Of a DNA stretch of 64,000 nucleotides, positions 26,325 to 34,406 are shown piece after piece. The notes below the pieces were generated by a model. The model saw only the letters and a program-made list of their open reading frames with translations. It had not been told where the DNA came from and made no database searches. Origin of the DNA: Myxococcus eversor. Its GTDB lineage: Bacteria; Myxococcota; Myxococcia; Myxococcales; Myxococcaceae. How positions within the stretch are numbered: the first letter of the stretch is position 1; every line of letters starts with the position of its first letter. A program made the translations under genes and the position numbers. The DNA lies in NCBI RefSeq assembly GCF_010894455.1, contig NZ_JAAIXY010000005.1, positions 310,001 to 374,000 of the forward strand, given 5' to 3'.

Positions 26325-27896
26325 TCACCCCACCCTGGGCTTGGGCAGACAGATTTTCAGGAAGGGCATCCACCAGAAGATGATGTTGAGCAGGCTGAAG
26401 AAGATCATCAGGACGATGAACGCGCAGAGCGTGATGATGGGGATGGAGAACATGCACAGCTCTCCCAGGTCGAAGCTCAGCCCGTCGTCGAGCTCCCCCT
26501 TCATCGTCTTCTCCAACCCCGACACCCGAGACATCTGCTTGCGGAGCCCCTTCGACAGCGTGAAGCCGACGTTCTTCTTGAACTTGCGCAGCCCACGGAT
26601 GCTGGTGTCCAACGGCAGTTCGATTCGCACCGGACGCGCGGGGGCGTCCGAATCAAAGAACGGCGCCAGGGTGAAAGCCTTCGATGGCGCGCTGACGATG
26701 GGCGGGCACAGCGCGCCGCAAGCCGGCTTCAAATACACGCAGCGCATCACGTAGAGCGCCTTGCCCGGCTCCTCCAGCTTGGACACCGGCTCCGGCTCCG
26801 AGGGCAGTGAGTACACTCCCGCCGCCACCGCCGCGCCCAGGGCCGAGCGCAGCGCCGCCACTGTCACCTCGGTGCAAAGCCGCAGGTTGTAGTCGAGCCC
26901 GCCCGTGCCTCCGTTGAGGATGGCCGTGCGCTGCTGCATCGCCTTCCGCAGCGCCTGCTGCCACGTGTCCCCGGCGCTGCCCTCCACGCGGTGGTTGCCC
27001 GTCAGCAGCAGGAACAGCGTGCGCAGGGGCGAGCCCGCCGCGGGCGTGGGACCCGGTGACGCCTTGTCGAGCAGCGTCCACAGCGAGGGGATGCGCTCCT
27101 CCAGGAAGGTGGCGAAGTCCACGAGCAGGAAGCGCGTCACCTCCTTCTGGACGGCCACCGCGTCGCTCGTCGACTTCGTGTATGCGAGGAGCTGCTCGAA
27201 GGGAGCGACGACCTGGACCTCGGCCTCCTCCGCGAGCATCTTGTCCGGGTCCAACCCCGTGCTCGGGTCATCGTCCTGGAAGGCCGCCGCGGACTCGAAG
27301 GTGTCGCGACTGGAAGTCGGCACCAGCCCCACGAGCATCCGGCGGCGTTTCCCCTCGGGGGCGAAGTTCACCGGGAAGAGGGGCAGCAGCTCCTCGCCCT
27401 TCGCCAGCGCACCCGTCTCGGCCGTGCTCAGCTCCTTCCAGATGCGCCGCTTGTCGGCGGGGTTGCCCGGAGTGGCCGGCACCCACGCGCCTTCCTTGCC
27501 GCCGCCCAGGGAGCGGCGCAGGACGAACGCGGCTTTCTCCCCGCGCGCCGTGTCCACGACATGGTCGGGCAGGCCCGGCAGGCGACACACGAGGCTGGTG
27601 GCGACCAGATAGAAGCGGCCGTGTGCCGGCTGGTACAGCTTGGGCGGGGTGTTGACCTCGTCGTCCGGCGGCTCGCCGGGCATGCGCTCGCGGTAGCTCT
27701 TGAAGCGAGTCACCAGCAGGTCCGTCAGGTCGGGCCGCTCGGGCGATTGGAGTCGCTCCGCCAGCTCCTCCATGAAGCGGTCCGAGTCGAACTGGAGGAT
27801 GCCCGGTGCCTGGAGTCGCGCCAGCTTGTCGGGCGCGGGGCCCCACAGCGGAGAGGCCGTCACCCACTGCACAGGATGTGGAAGCGTCGTGGCCAT
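26325..27896 (-). CDS. eCIS protein of unknown function with C-terminal membrane segment
   Basis: A 523-residue protein. The start at 27896 shares one base with the stop of the gpV gene (TGATG), indicating coupled translation. The body is mixed alpha/beta without a recognised fold (RFMEELAERLQSPERPDLTD, FYLVATSLVCRLPGLPDHVV). The last 45 residues contain a strongly hydrophobic stretch, SIPIITLCAFIVLMIFFSLL followed by NIIFWWMPFL, which would span a membrane once or twice, and then CLPKPRVG. A hydrophobic tail is not expected for a soluble baseplate part. It might anchor the particle to a membrane, act as a pore-forming tip, or bind the tube interior. Such placement between spike and gp25 is where some eCIS have a PAAR tip or hub protein; no PAAR pattern is seen here. 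Confidence 0.75.
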   Translation of the reverse strand: MATTLPHPVQWVTASPLWGPAPDKLARLQAPGILQFDSDRFMEELAERLQSPERPDLTDLLVTRFKSYRERMPGEPPDDEVNTPPKLYQPAHGRFYLVATSLVCRLPGLPDHVVDTARGEKAAFVLRRSLGGGKEGAWVPATPGNPADKRRIWKELSTAETGALAKGEELLPLFPVNFAPEGKRRRMLVGLVPTSSRDTFESAAAFQDDDPSTGLDPDKMLAEEAEVQVVAPFEQLLAYTKSTSDAVAVQKEVTRFLLVDFATFLEERIPSLWTLLDKASPGPTPAAGSPLRTLFLLLTGNHRVEGSAGDTWQQALRKAMQQRTAILNGGTGGLDYNLRLCTEVTVAALRSALGAAVAAGVYSLPSEPEPVSKLEEPGKALYVMRCVYLKPACGALCPPIVSAPSKAFTLAPFFDSDAPARPVRIELPLDTSIRGLRKFKKNVGFTLSKGLRKQMSRVSGLEKTMKGELDDGLSFDLGELCMFSIPIITLCAFIVLMIFFSLLNIIFWWMPFLKICLPKPRVG

Positions 27897-28615
27897 CACC
27901 ACACGTTCCCCGCGCCCGGCGTGTACGACGCGCTGACGACGCTGTTGGTGATGACCGTGTCCGCCTGCACCACGCCGCTGAACTTGGACATGCCCGCGTT
28001 GACGGTGAGCATCCCGGCTGAAATCTCCGCCGTGCTCGCGTTGATGGTGACCTTGGCCGCCGCATTCACCGTGATTCCGCTGGACTCCATCTTCAGCGAG
28101 TTGCCGTTGCTGTCCTTCGCCTCGATGGAGCCGGGCCCGTCCTTGAGCGTCACCGTCTGACCGGCGGGCGTCTCCAGCGTGAGCGTCTCCTGGCCGTCCG
28201 TGTCGTCGAGCGTGATGACGATGCCGTTGCGAGAGCGCAGCACCTTCTTCGCGTTGCGGCCCGAGCCGTCCATGGACTCCGGCGGCTTGTCCTTCCCGTT
28301 CCACAGCGCGCCCACCACGTAGGGCCGCCGCGCGTCTCCCGCCTCGAAGCCCACCAGCACCTCGTCATCCACGTCGGGCACGAACCAGGAGCCGCGATTG
28401 TTGCCACCCATCAGCGTGGCCAGCCGCGCCCAGGCCTCGTAGCGCCCGCCGCCCGCCGCGTCCGCGGCCCACGGCAGCAGCACCTTCACCCGGCCCTGGT
28501 TGTCCGGGTCCTTCAGGTCGGTGACGCGCGCGGGATACAGGCCATAGAAGCGGCCCCCCAGGCCGTCCGCGACGCGCTCGTCCAGCACCTGTTCCCACGC
28601 CGCGTCCGCGCTCAT
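27896..28615 (-). CDS. Spike protein, gpV/gp5-type (C-terminal part of a split VgrG/Afp8)
   Basis: A 239-residue protein. Residues 15-100 are the OB-fold of baseplate protein V: FYGLYPARVTDLKDPDNQGR, RVKVLLPWAAD, GSWFVPDVDDEVLVGFEAGD and RPYVVGALWNGKDKPP, all hallmarks of gp5/VgrG-type spikes. After residue 130 a repetitive beta-helix follows (TLTLETPAGQTVTLKDGPG, SIEAKDSNGNSLKM, ITVNAAAKVTI), which forms the membrane-piercing needle. It overlaps the gpD-like gene by 4 bases (ATGA). In Afp/PVC these two halves are a single Afp8 chain; here they are two genes. Confidence 0.92.
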   Translation of the reverse strand: MSADAAWEQVLDERVADGLGGRFYGLYPARVTDLKDPDNQGRVKVLLPWAADAAGGGRYEAWARLATLMGGNNRGSWFVPDVDDEVLVGFEAGDARRPYVVGALWNGKDKPPESMDGSGRNAKKVLRSRNGIVITLDDTDGQETLTLETPAGQTVTLKDGPGSIEAKDSNGNSLKMESSGITVNAAAKVTINASTAEISAGMLTVNAGMSKFSGVVQADTVITNSVVSASYTPGAGNVW

Positions 28616-29697
28616 GACGCCTTCCCCAGTCCAGCGCGCTCCGCCACCAGCTCCGTGCGAAGGCCGCGCGCGCCGTCGAACAGGTGCTTCACCTCGGCCA
28701 GGTGGTACTTGCCGCTGAACAGCGGCCCCAGGCCCGTCAACTCCACGCGCGCCCCCACGCGCAGCTTCGCGTCCGTCTGCGCGGTGCCGCGTCCCACCAC
28801 GAAGCGCCGCGCCTGCTGGCGGAAGTGCGCGTCCGCGCGCGCCTGGGCCTCCGGAACACCCAGGGGCGCCGCGTGCACCACGGCCTCCTTGCGCTCGGCC
28901 AGCTTCGAGGCCAGCAGGCTCGCGCCGCTCTCGTCCTTCTCCAGCTCCGCGCCCAGCACGGACGGGCCCGCCTCGCACGCAATCGCGTCCTTCTCCGTCA
29001 CGTTCCACCCGCCCACCGTCACCGAGGAGCGCTGGCCCGCCAGGTCCGCCAGCACCGTGAAGGACATCAGCTCGTTGCCGCGTCCCAGCTTCAGCGGTGT
29101 CCCGGTGGAGCGACTGCCTCGAGCCTTCGCCTTCAGTGCCTTGCCCTCCACCCACAGCTCCGCGTCCACCGCGCGGCAGCGCTCGCGCAGGAAGGCGAGG
29201 TCGCTCTGGTTCACCTGGGCCAGCACCGCATGCTTGGGACCAGGGACCGCCACGTCCGCTGTCAGGCCATGCTTGCCCGCGAGCTGGCGAAGGACGTCTT
29301 CGTCACTCGCGTTCTCGTACGTCGTCGTCCGCCGCGTCATCCGCAAGTCTTGAAGCCGGTCCTCGGCCAGCACCGTGAGGGTGGGGGAGGCGCTCTCCGG
29401 GAAGCCCGCCTCCAGGCCGGTGATGCGTCCCTCGAAGAGGACGTCCTGCTTGCCCAACCGCACCTCGAAGGGCTTGCCGAAGTCGAGCACCGAGCGGTCG
29501 AAGTAGAGGAACCCCGTCTCGCCATCCTTCGGGCCCCAGTTGCCGAACGTGGCCTCGCACCGGTACAGCCCTTGCGCCGTCTCGACGATGCACAGCTCCA
29601 GCAGCCCGCTGGCGAGCGTGGGGTGCTCGCGACCGTCCACCCGCAGCGTGGGGCGGGAGGCGCGAAGCTTGGAGTCATTGCCTGTTCCGTCGGCCAT
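28612..29697 (-). CDS. Spike hub protein, gpD-like (N-terminal part of a split VgrG/Afp8)
   Basis: A 361-residue protein of the phage late control D / gp27 family. The family pattern is visible in LLELCIVETAQGLYRCEATF, FGKPFEVRLGKQDVLFEGRI, LTVLAEDRLQDLRMTRRTT and DLAFLRERCRAVDAELWVEG, and in the late strand region FVVGRGTAQTDAKLRVGARV ending FSGKYHLAEVKHLFDG. It should form the trimeric hub between the tube and the gpV needle. The gpV gene begins inside its stop codon. It is preceded by the 62-residue DUF5908-like gene with a 16-base gap. Confidence 0.9.
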   Translation of the reverse strand: MADGTGNDSKLRASRPTLRVDGREHPTLASGLLELCIVETAQGLYRCEATFGNWGPKDGETGFLYFDRSVLDFGKPFEVRLGKQDVLFEGRITGLEAGFPESASPTLTVLAEDRLQDLRMTRRTTTYENASDEDVLRQLAGKHGLTADVAVPGPKHAVLAQVNQSDLAFLRERCRAVDAELWVEGKALKAKARGSRSTGTPLKLGRGNELMSFTVLADLAGQRSSVTVGGWNVTEKDAIACEAGPSVLGAELEKDESGASLLASKLAERKEAVVHAAPLGVPEAQARADAHFRQQARRFVVGRGTAQTDAKLRVGARVELTGLGPLFSGKYHLAEVKHLFDGARGLRTELVAERAGLGKAS

Positions 29698-29713
29698 GGC
29701 GCTCTCTTTCGGC

Positions 29714-29902
29714 TCAGTGCGCGCGCACGCGCGCGTGCCGCTCGCGGTGGAGGACCTGGGCGCGCTCCTGCTCGTGCGTCTTCTGCACGGACGACGCGGC
29801 GCCCTCCGCCGAGCCCCCGGACCCGCCCGAGCCGCCCCCTGACGACGTGGACGCCGTTGGAGGCGCGCTCACCACTTCCATCTCGTTGATGACCACGGCC
29901 AT
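29714..29902 (-). CDS. Small DUF5908-like eCIS protein
   Basis: A 62-residue protein. It begins with MAVVINEMEVVSAPP, a short beta-strand start of the kind seen in the small DUF5908 proteins found between the LysM and spike genes of many eCIS. A Gly/Ser linker (SSGGGSGGSGGSAEG) and a basic helical end with EQERAQVLHRERHARVRAH follow. It is probably a peptide that binds a spike or tube component by strand addition, while the helix contacts a partner. Its function is not known. Its small size and position in a row of coupled genes argue that it is real. Confidence 0.7.
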   Translation of the reverse strand: MAVVINEMEVVSAPPTASTSSGGGSGGSGGSAEGAASSVQKTHEQERAQVLHRERHARVRAH

Positions 29903-29914
29903 GCACGCCCCCCG

Positions 29915-30655
29915 CTACCGCCGTACTCCGATGTTGATGCCCGCCTGCAAGTCGATGAGCTGCCCCGGGGCCAGTCGCCTCGGGTTTTCGATTCCGTTGG
30001 CGGAGGCGATGCCCTGCCAGCTCGCGCCCTTGCCCTCGTTCGACGCGAGTCCCTGCACCGTCGAGCCCTCTGGCGCGGACTTCATGGGTGCCTCGCCCGC
30101 GCCCTTGCCGCTGGGGTTCGGACTGGTGCCCGCGGGAGGCTGCGTGGGCGCGAAGACGAAGGCGGTGATTTTCTGCTGCGCCAGGCTGAAGCTGACGCTG
30201 GCTCGCAGGGGGAGGCCCTCGGCGGAGAACAGCTCCAGCGACTCCTCCATCGACTCCATGATTCCGTCGAACTGGAAGCTGCCCCACAGGAAGCGCACGG
30301 CGGGCGGGACGAACTTGTCGCCCTCCTTCTTCGGAGTGATGAAGAAGGCCACCTTCGCGGTGAGCTTGCGCACGTCCTCCACCGCGTCAGAAGCGCCCTC
30401 TGGCTGCCCCGTCACGTCGAACCAGAGCTGCACGCTCAGCTTGGTGGTGCCGGCGCCGACGAACTGCTGCGCGGGCGTGCCGCGCTGATCTCCACCTCCG
30501 GAGGGTTGCTGCACCTGGTTGGCGTAGGCGACCTTGAGCGTCTCCGGGTTGAACTGCACCACGGTGGACGTCGTCTGCTCGTCAATCGGGTGCTCGAAGT
30601 TGGAGTCGAGCTGGAGGAGCTTCGCCTTCGCGAGAGGCGTGGCGTCGTCGGACAT
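29915..30655 (-). CDS. LysM-containing CIS tube protein (Afp7/Pvc7-like)
   Basis: A 246-residue protein. The N-terminal 160 residues match the CIS_tube domain: VVQFNPETLKVAYANQVQQ, TTKLSVQLWFDVTG and FLWGSFQFDGIMESMEE, with ASVSFSLAQQKI. After a Pro/Gly linker, residues 195-242 form a LysM-like module (VQGLASNEGKGASWQGIASA then NGIENPRRLAPGQLIDLQAG). This protein joins the tube to the spike hub in known eCIS. LysM here serves as a structural domain rather than a peptidoglycan binder, as in Afp7. It lies 3 bases after the second tube gene. Confidence 0.9.
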   Translation of the reverse strand: MSDDATPLAKAKLLQLDSNFEHPIDEQTTSTVVQFNPETLKVAYANQVQQPSGGGDQRGTPAQQFVGAGTTKLSVQLWFDVTGQPEGASDAVEDVRKLTAKVAFFITPKKEGDKFVPPAVRFLWGSFQFDGIMESMEESLELFSAEGLPLRASVSFSLAQQKITAFVFAPTQPPAGTSPNPSGKGAGEAPMKSAPEGSTVQGLASNEGKGASWQGIASANGIENPRRLAPGQLIDLQAGINIGVRR

Positions 30656-30658
30656 GGC

Positions 30659-31138
30659 TCAGGCGCCTCCGGCCTTGCGGGTGAGGGACTCGTAGGCGAT
30701 TTGAAGCTCCTCGATGGCGACCATGCCGTCCTTCGCGTTGAGCGGAGGCGCCTTGAGCTTCACGGGCAGGCAGCGCGACAGGATGAAGCGCGCGCGTTCC
30801 TGGCGTTCCAGCGCCGGGCCGAACATCACGACCTCCGCGCTGGCGCGCAGCCGGGGACGGGTCCTCAGGATTTCGAACCACCGCCACAAGTCGTCATTGG
30901 CCGTCATCCCGCGCTTGAGCGTGAGCTGGCCAAAGCTGTGCGCGCCGGTGAGGCGAATCTGCCGACCGTTGTTGCCACCTTCGCGAATCGTCTTCACGTC
31001 CATGGTCATCTCCAGGCCGTCGCACTCGGAGAACGCGGCGAAGCATGCCTTGGGCGTGACGTCCGGGATGGAGATCTCCACCGCGAAGGCGAAGGCGATG
31101 AAGGGGTCGATGACCGTCTCGTCCTCGGTGGTGGCCAT
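30659..31138 (-). CDS. Inner tube protein 2 (Afp5-like)
   Basis: A 159-residue protein of the T4 gp19-type tail tube family. Characteristic pieces are FAVEISIPDVTPKACFAAFS, ECDGLEMTMDVKTIREGG, LTLKRGMTANDDLWRWFE and IEELQIAYESLTRKAG. It probably forms the first tube ring above the hub, since it is coupled to the LysM tube-cap gene. It differs clearly from the other tube protein at 33933-34388 and has a longer loop in the middle. Two distinct tube subunits are typical of eCIS. Confidence 0.9.
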   Translation of the reverse strand: MATTEDETVIDPFIAFAFAVEISIPDVTPKACFAAFSECDGLEMTMDVKTIREGGNNGRQIRLTGAHSFGQLTLKRGMTANDDLWRWFEILRTRPRLRASAEVVMFGPALERQERARFILSRCLPVKLKAPPLNAKDGMVAIEELQIAYESLTRKAGGA

Positions 31139-31141
31139 GGC

Positions 31142-33931
31142 CTAACGCGCCTCCGTGACGAGCCCGCGGTCGCCGCTCTGGACGAGCCGCACGTTGAGGA
31201 AGGTGAGGGGTTGGGACGGCGCCACGCGCAGGTCCACGTAGAAGCGACCCTGCTCGACGAGGGAGGGCGTGTTCAGCTCGGCGCCGGCCACGACCTGGAA
31301 CGCGCCGTCGCGAGTCTTCCCGGCGAAGGCTCCCCGGACGAAGAGGTCTCCGAGCAGCGACTCGAAGTCGCGCTGCACGCGGCGACGGAAGCTGGCGTCA
31401 TTGGGCTCGAAGACATACGTGGCCCCCAGGCGCAGCGCCGCGCGTCGCAGCAGTGACAACAGCCTGCGGACATGGATGGGACGCAGGTCCGGGTCCGTGG
31501 CCAGGGTGTCGGCGGACAGGGTGAGGAAGGCGCGCGGCTCCTGCCGCACCACGTTGACCTGCGCTTCCTGCAAGTCCAGCCACCACTCGCGGCCCATGGC
31601 GGGGCTCAGCGCCACCACTCCGGTCCATGGCTCATTGGCGGGAGCCACCCAGGCCCCGCGCTCCAACGCGCGTCGGGCGAGCACGCCGCACGCGGTTCCA
31701 TCCGGAGGCATGCGCCGAGGCTCCGCGGGCTTGTTCTCCTCGGAGACGAAGGTCCACGGATGGTAGAGCGCGCCGTGCGACAGCGCCGCGTCCTCCGCGA
31801 AGCCGAGCGGCGGAACGCCATCCTCCTCCGAGCCCAGGGGCGACTGCAGGGCGCTGGCGTGCGCGAGCGCGTCTTCCTCGCGATAGTGCTCGGGCAGGGA
31901 CAGCACGGCCAGCAGGTCCCCACGAGCACGCGCCATGCGCACGAGCGAACGCTGCACCGCGAACAGGGGCCCCACGTCGTAGGACGTCGCTGGCAGCACC
32001 TGCCACCGCGCGGGCGGCGACACGCTGACGGCCACGCCTGGAGTCCAGGGCCCGGTGATGCCCGCTCGCCCCGCGCGGACGCGGTGGTAGCGAGTGCCAG
32101 GCGTGCGCCCGTACAACGTGCGCGTGGTGAGCGGCCCTCGATACAGCACCGCGGCGTCGCTGAAGTCCGGGCGCAGCGCCTCCTCCAGCACGTACTCGAT
32201 GCCCGCGCCCGGCAGCGTCGCCCAGGTCAGGGTGAAGGGCTGCCCGGAGGTGGGCTCCAGAGGCGAGGCGACCAGCGGCGCGGGCGCGGGAGGTGGCTCA
32301 TATGCGCAGTCGAGGAACGTGCCCCAGTCCGGCTCGGGCAGTGGCTCGCTCGGCGAGGGCGGTGGAACAGGCGGCCTGCCCGTGCGCACCCAGGCGCGAT
32401 GGATGGCATCGGGCGCGGCCACCAGCGTCGCATCCAGCCGGTCCATGACGGCGTGGAGGCCCTTGAGCGCGCGAGGCCGACTGCTCTGGTAGCGCAGGAA
32501 GTCCGCCTGTGCCGGAAGGGCCTCGATGCTCAGGGACTTCAGGTCCGCATCCAGGAAGAGATCCGCGTCGAAGGACGCGAGCCCATCTCGAGTCAGCGAG
32601 TCTCCAGCAGGCGGCGTGCAGCCCACGTAGGAAGTGGGCGAGTCCGACAGGCCGAGGGGGATGGAGAACGCCTCGCCCTGTGCCCCCGGGCCCGCGAGCG
32701 GGAAGCGGCTACTGGGGATGCCCTGGCGCCAGTCACTTGGCAGCCGCTCTTCGGGAAGCCGCGAGGGAAGCGTCTCCGCGTCCTCGAACCGGGCCCGCTC
32801 GGTGTCCGTGGGCAGCGCGGCCCAGTGGCGCGGATGACTGGGGCAGAAGCCGAGCCGCTCCAACTGCGCGGGCTGCTCCGCGCTCCGGCGGGTCCACAGG
32901 CCCAGCGTCAGTCGCTCACACCAGGCCGGCGCGGAGCTCACGGCCCCGGGCGTGGATGTCCGCACTCGCGAGGCGACCCCGAAGACCTGCACCGCGCCCG
33001 CGCCCACCTGGCCCAGGACGACGGACTCCACCAGGAGCCAGTGCTCACCGAGGGACGCTTCCACCAACCGCAGCACCGCGCCCGGAGGAGGTGCCGCTTC
33101 CGGCGTCACGCTCAACGTGAGCGTGAGGACGCGAGGCGCCTCGCCCGGCCCCGGATCCACCAGTGCCGTGGCCCCGAGCGACACGACGTCCCCCTCTCCT
33201 CGGAACCACGACACGGTGGGCAAAGCTGTCGGCGCCACGCTCGACTCCAGCCACCGGGCCTTCGTCGTGCGCACGCGCACCGTCACCCGTCGGGGCGCGG
33301 GTCCGGAAAAGGACGGAGTCGCCTCCTGGCCCACGGCCTCCACCGACTCGACGGGCACGAGCAGCGCGCACGCGGTGCCATCGAATCCCACGCGCAGCAA
33401 ATCACCGACCGCCACGCCACCCGAGGCCGTCACGACGAGCGTCGCCTCGCCACTCCCGGTGGCGCTCCAGTCCACCAGGTCCACCAGCTCGCGATGGATG
33501 GACGCCGCCACACGCACCGGGTCCGACCAGCTTCCCTCCGAGCGTGCACGGGCCAGGGCCGCGCTCACCACGCCCCCTTCCGCGCAGCGCAGCAGGCCCG
33601 GGATGGGGAAGGTGTTGGACTTCGCGTCAGGCCCCGCCACGCGGACGACCCAGCAGCGCCGCCCGCCGTTGCGGAAGAACGCGCGCACCGCCGAGGCCAG
33701 GTGCCCTTGCACGGGCTCTCCGCGCTCGGCGTCCCATGCGAGCAGCGGGGCCTCGCCGAACACCGCCTCGAAGTCCGCCACGTCCTCCACCGCCACCGGC
33801 ACGTGCAGGGGGCCGGAGGAGGCGAAGCCGACGAACGCGCCCACGTCCATCCGAGGCAGCACGTCCACGACGGACGGTGCCTGGATTTCGAAGCGCAAGC
33901 CGGGGAGGCGTCTGGCGGCGGGGCGGCTCAC
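31142..33931 (-). CDS. Giant second sheath protein with FN3-like insertion
   Basis: A 929-residue protein with a GTG start at 33931, immediately after the stop of the tube gene (GGAG lies 5-8 bases upstream). The start GTG fits because no ATG occurs before the conserved PSVVDVLPRMDVGAFVGFAS (a sheath N-terminal motif). An inserted beta-rich part covers roughly residues 120-520. Residues about 550-640 look like a fibronectin type III domain (SGQPFTLTWATLPGAGIEYV, RTLYGRTPGTRYHRVRAGRA). The C-terminal 160 residues are sheath core: DLRPIHVRRLLSLLRRAALR, YVFEPNDASFRRRVQRDFES and FYVDLRVAPSQPLTFLNVRL. It is larger than usual sheath subunits (about 350-660 residues) and may serve as a sheath initiator or a decorated ring. 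Confidence 0.82.
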   Translation of the reverse strand: MSRPAARRLPGLRFEIQAPSVVDVLPRMDVGAFVGFASSGPLHVPVAVEDVADFEAVFGEAPLLAWDAERGEPVQGHLASAVRAFFRNGGRRCWVVRVAGPDAKSNTFPIPGLLRCAEGGVVSAALARARSEGSWSDPVRVAASIHRELVDLVDWSATGSGEATLVVTASGGVAVGDLLRVGFDGTACALLVPVESVEAVGQEATPSFSGPAPRRVTVRVRTTKARWLESSVAPTALPTVSWFRGEGDVVSLGATALVDPGPGEAPRVLTLTLSVTPEAAPPPGAVLRLVEASLGEHWLLVESVVLGQVGAGAVQVFGVASRVRTSTPGAVSSAPAWCERLTLGLWTRRSAEQPAQLERLGFCPSHPRHWAALPTDTERARFEDAETLPSRLPEERLPSDWRQGIPSSRFPLAGPGAQGEAFSIPLGLSDSPTSYVGCTPPAGDSLTRDGLASFDADLFLDADLKSLSIEALPAQADFLRYQSSRPRALKGLHAVMDRLDATLVAAPDAIHRAWVRTGRPPVPPPSPSEPLPEPDWGTFLDCAYEPPPAPAPLVASPLEPTSGQPFTLTWATLPGAGIEYVLEEALRPDFSDAAVLYRGPLTTRTLYGRTPGTRYHRVRAGRAGITGPWTPGVAVSVSPPARWQVLPATSYDVGPLFAVQRSLVRMARARGDLLAVLSLPEHYREEDALAHASALQSPLGSEEDGVPPLGFAEDAALSHGALYHPWTFVSEENKPAEPRRMPPDGTACGVLARRALERGAWVAPANEPWTGVVALSPAMGREWWLDLQEAQVNVVRQEPRAFLTLSADTLATDPDLRPIHVRRLLSLLRRAALRLGATYVFEPNDASFRRRVQRDFESLLGDLFVRGAFAGKTRDGAFQVVAGAELNTPSLVEQGRFYVDLRVAPSQPLTFLNVRLVQSGDRGLVTEAR

Positions 33932-33932
33932 G

Positions 33933-34388
33933 TCACTCCATCTCCAGGCGCTCGTACGCGATGGTGAGCTCCTCGATGGCCACGTCCGTTCCCTTCGCGT
34001 TGAAGGGGCCGCTGACGTGTTTGATGATGCGCGCGCGGAGCAGCTTCCACGTCTGCACCACCGCGGTGTGGTCCTCGTTCTGGAGCTGGATGGTGACGGT
34101 GCGCAGCGCGTTGGACTCGCCGTTGCGCAACTGGTCCAACCACTTGTAGAGGCTGAGCGAGCCAATCACCCCGCGCTTCATGGTGACGTCCGTGGCCTTG
34201 TTCAGGCCGGTGATTTTCCGGACGCTGTTCTCCTTCTCGTTGCCGTTGCGGTACTCCGCGACGGTGACCTCCATGCCCACGTTGGAGATCTCCTGGAAGC
34301 CCGCATCGGGGCCCTCGGTGCCGTTGCCGGCGCCCAGGTCGACCAGGAAGTTGAACTGCACATAGGGGCGATCACGAAAGACAGCCAT
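33933..34388 (-). CDS. Inner tube protein 1 (Afp1-like)
   Basis: A 151-residue gp19-type tube protein. It starts with YVQFNFLVDLGAGNGTEGPD and has AGFQEISNVGMEVTVAEYRN, TDVTMKRGVIGSLSLYKWLD and a C-terminal IEELTIAYERLEME, all in family order. It should polymerise into the inner tube. The gene follows the sheath gene by 18 bases and is followed directly by the giant sheath gene. It probably represents the major tube subunit, as its neighbour at 30659 is the hub-proximal type. Confidence 0.92.
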   Translation of the reverse strand: MAVFRDRPYVQFNFLVDLGAGNGTEGPDAGFQEISNVGMEVTVAEYRNGNEKENSVRKITGLNKATDVTMKRGVIGSLSLYKWLDQLRNGESNALRTVTIQLQNEDHTAVVQTWKLLRARIIKHVSGPFNAKGTDVAIEELTIAYERLEME

Positions 34389-34406
34389 GGGTGGTCTCCA
34401 GAGGGA

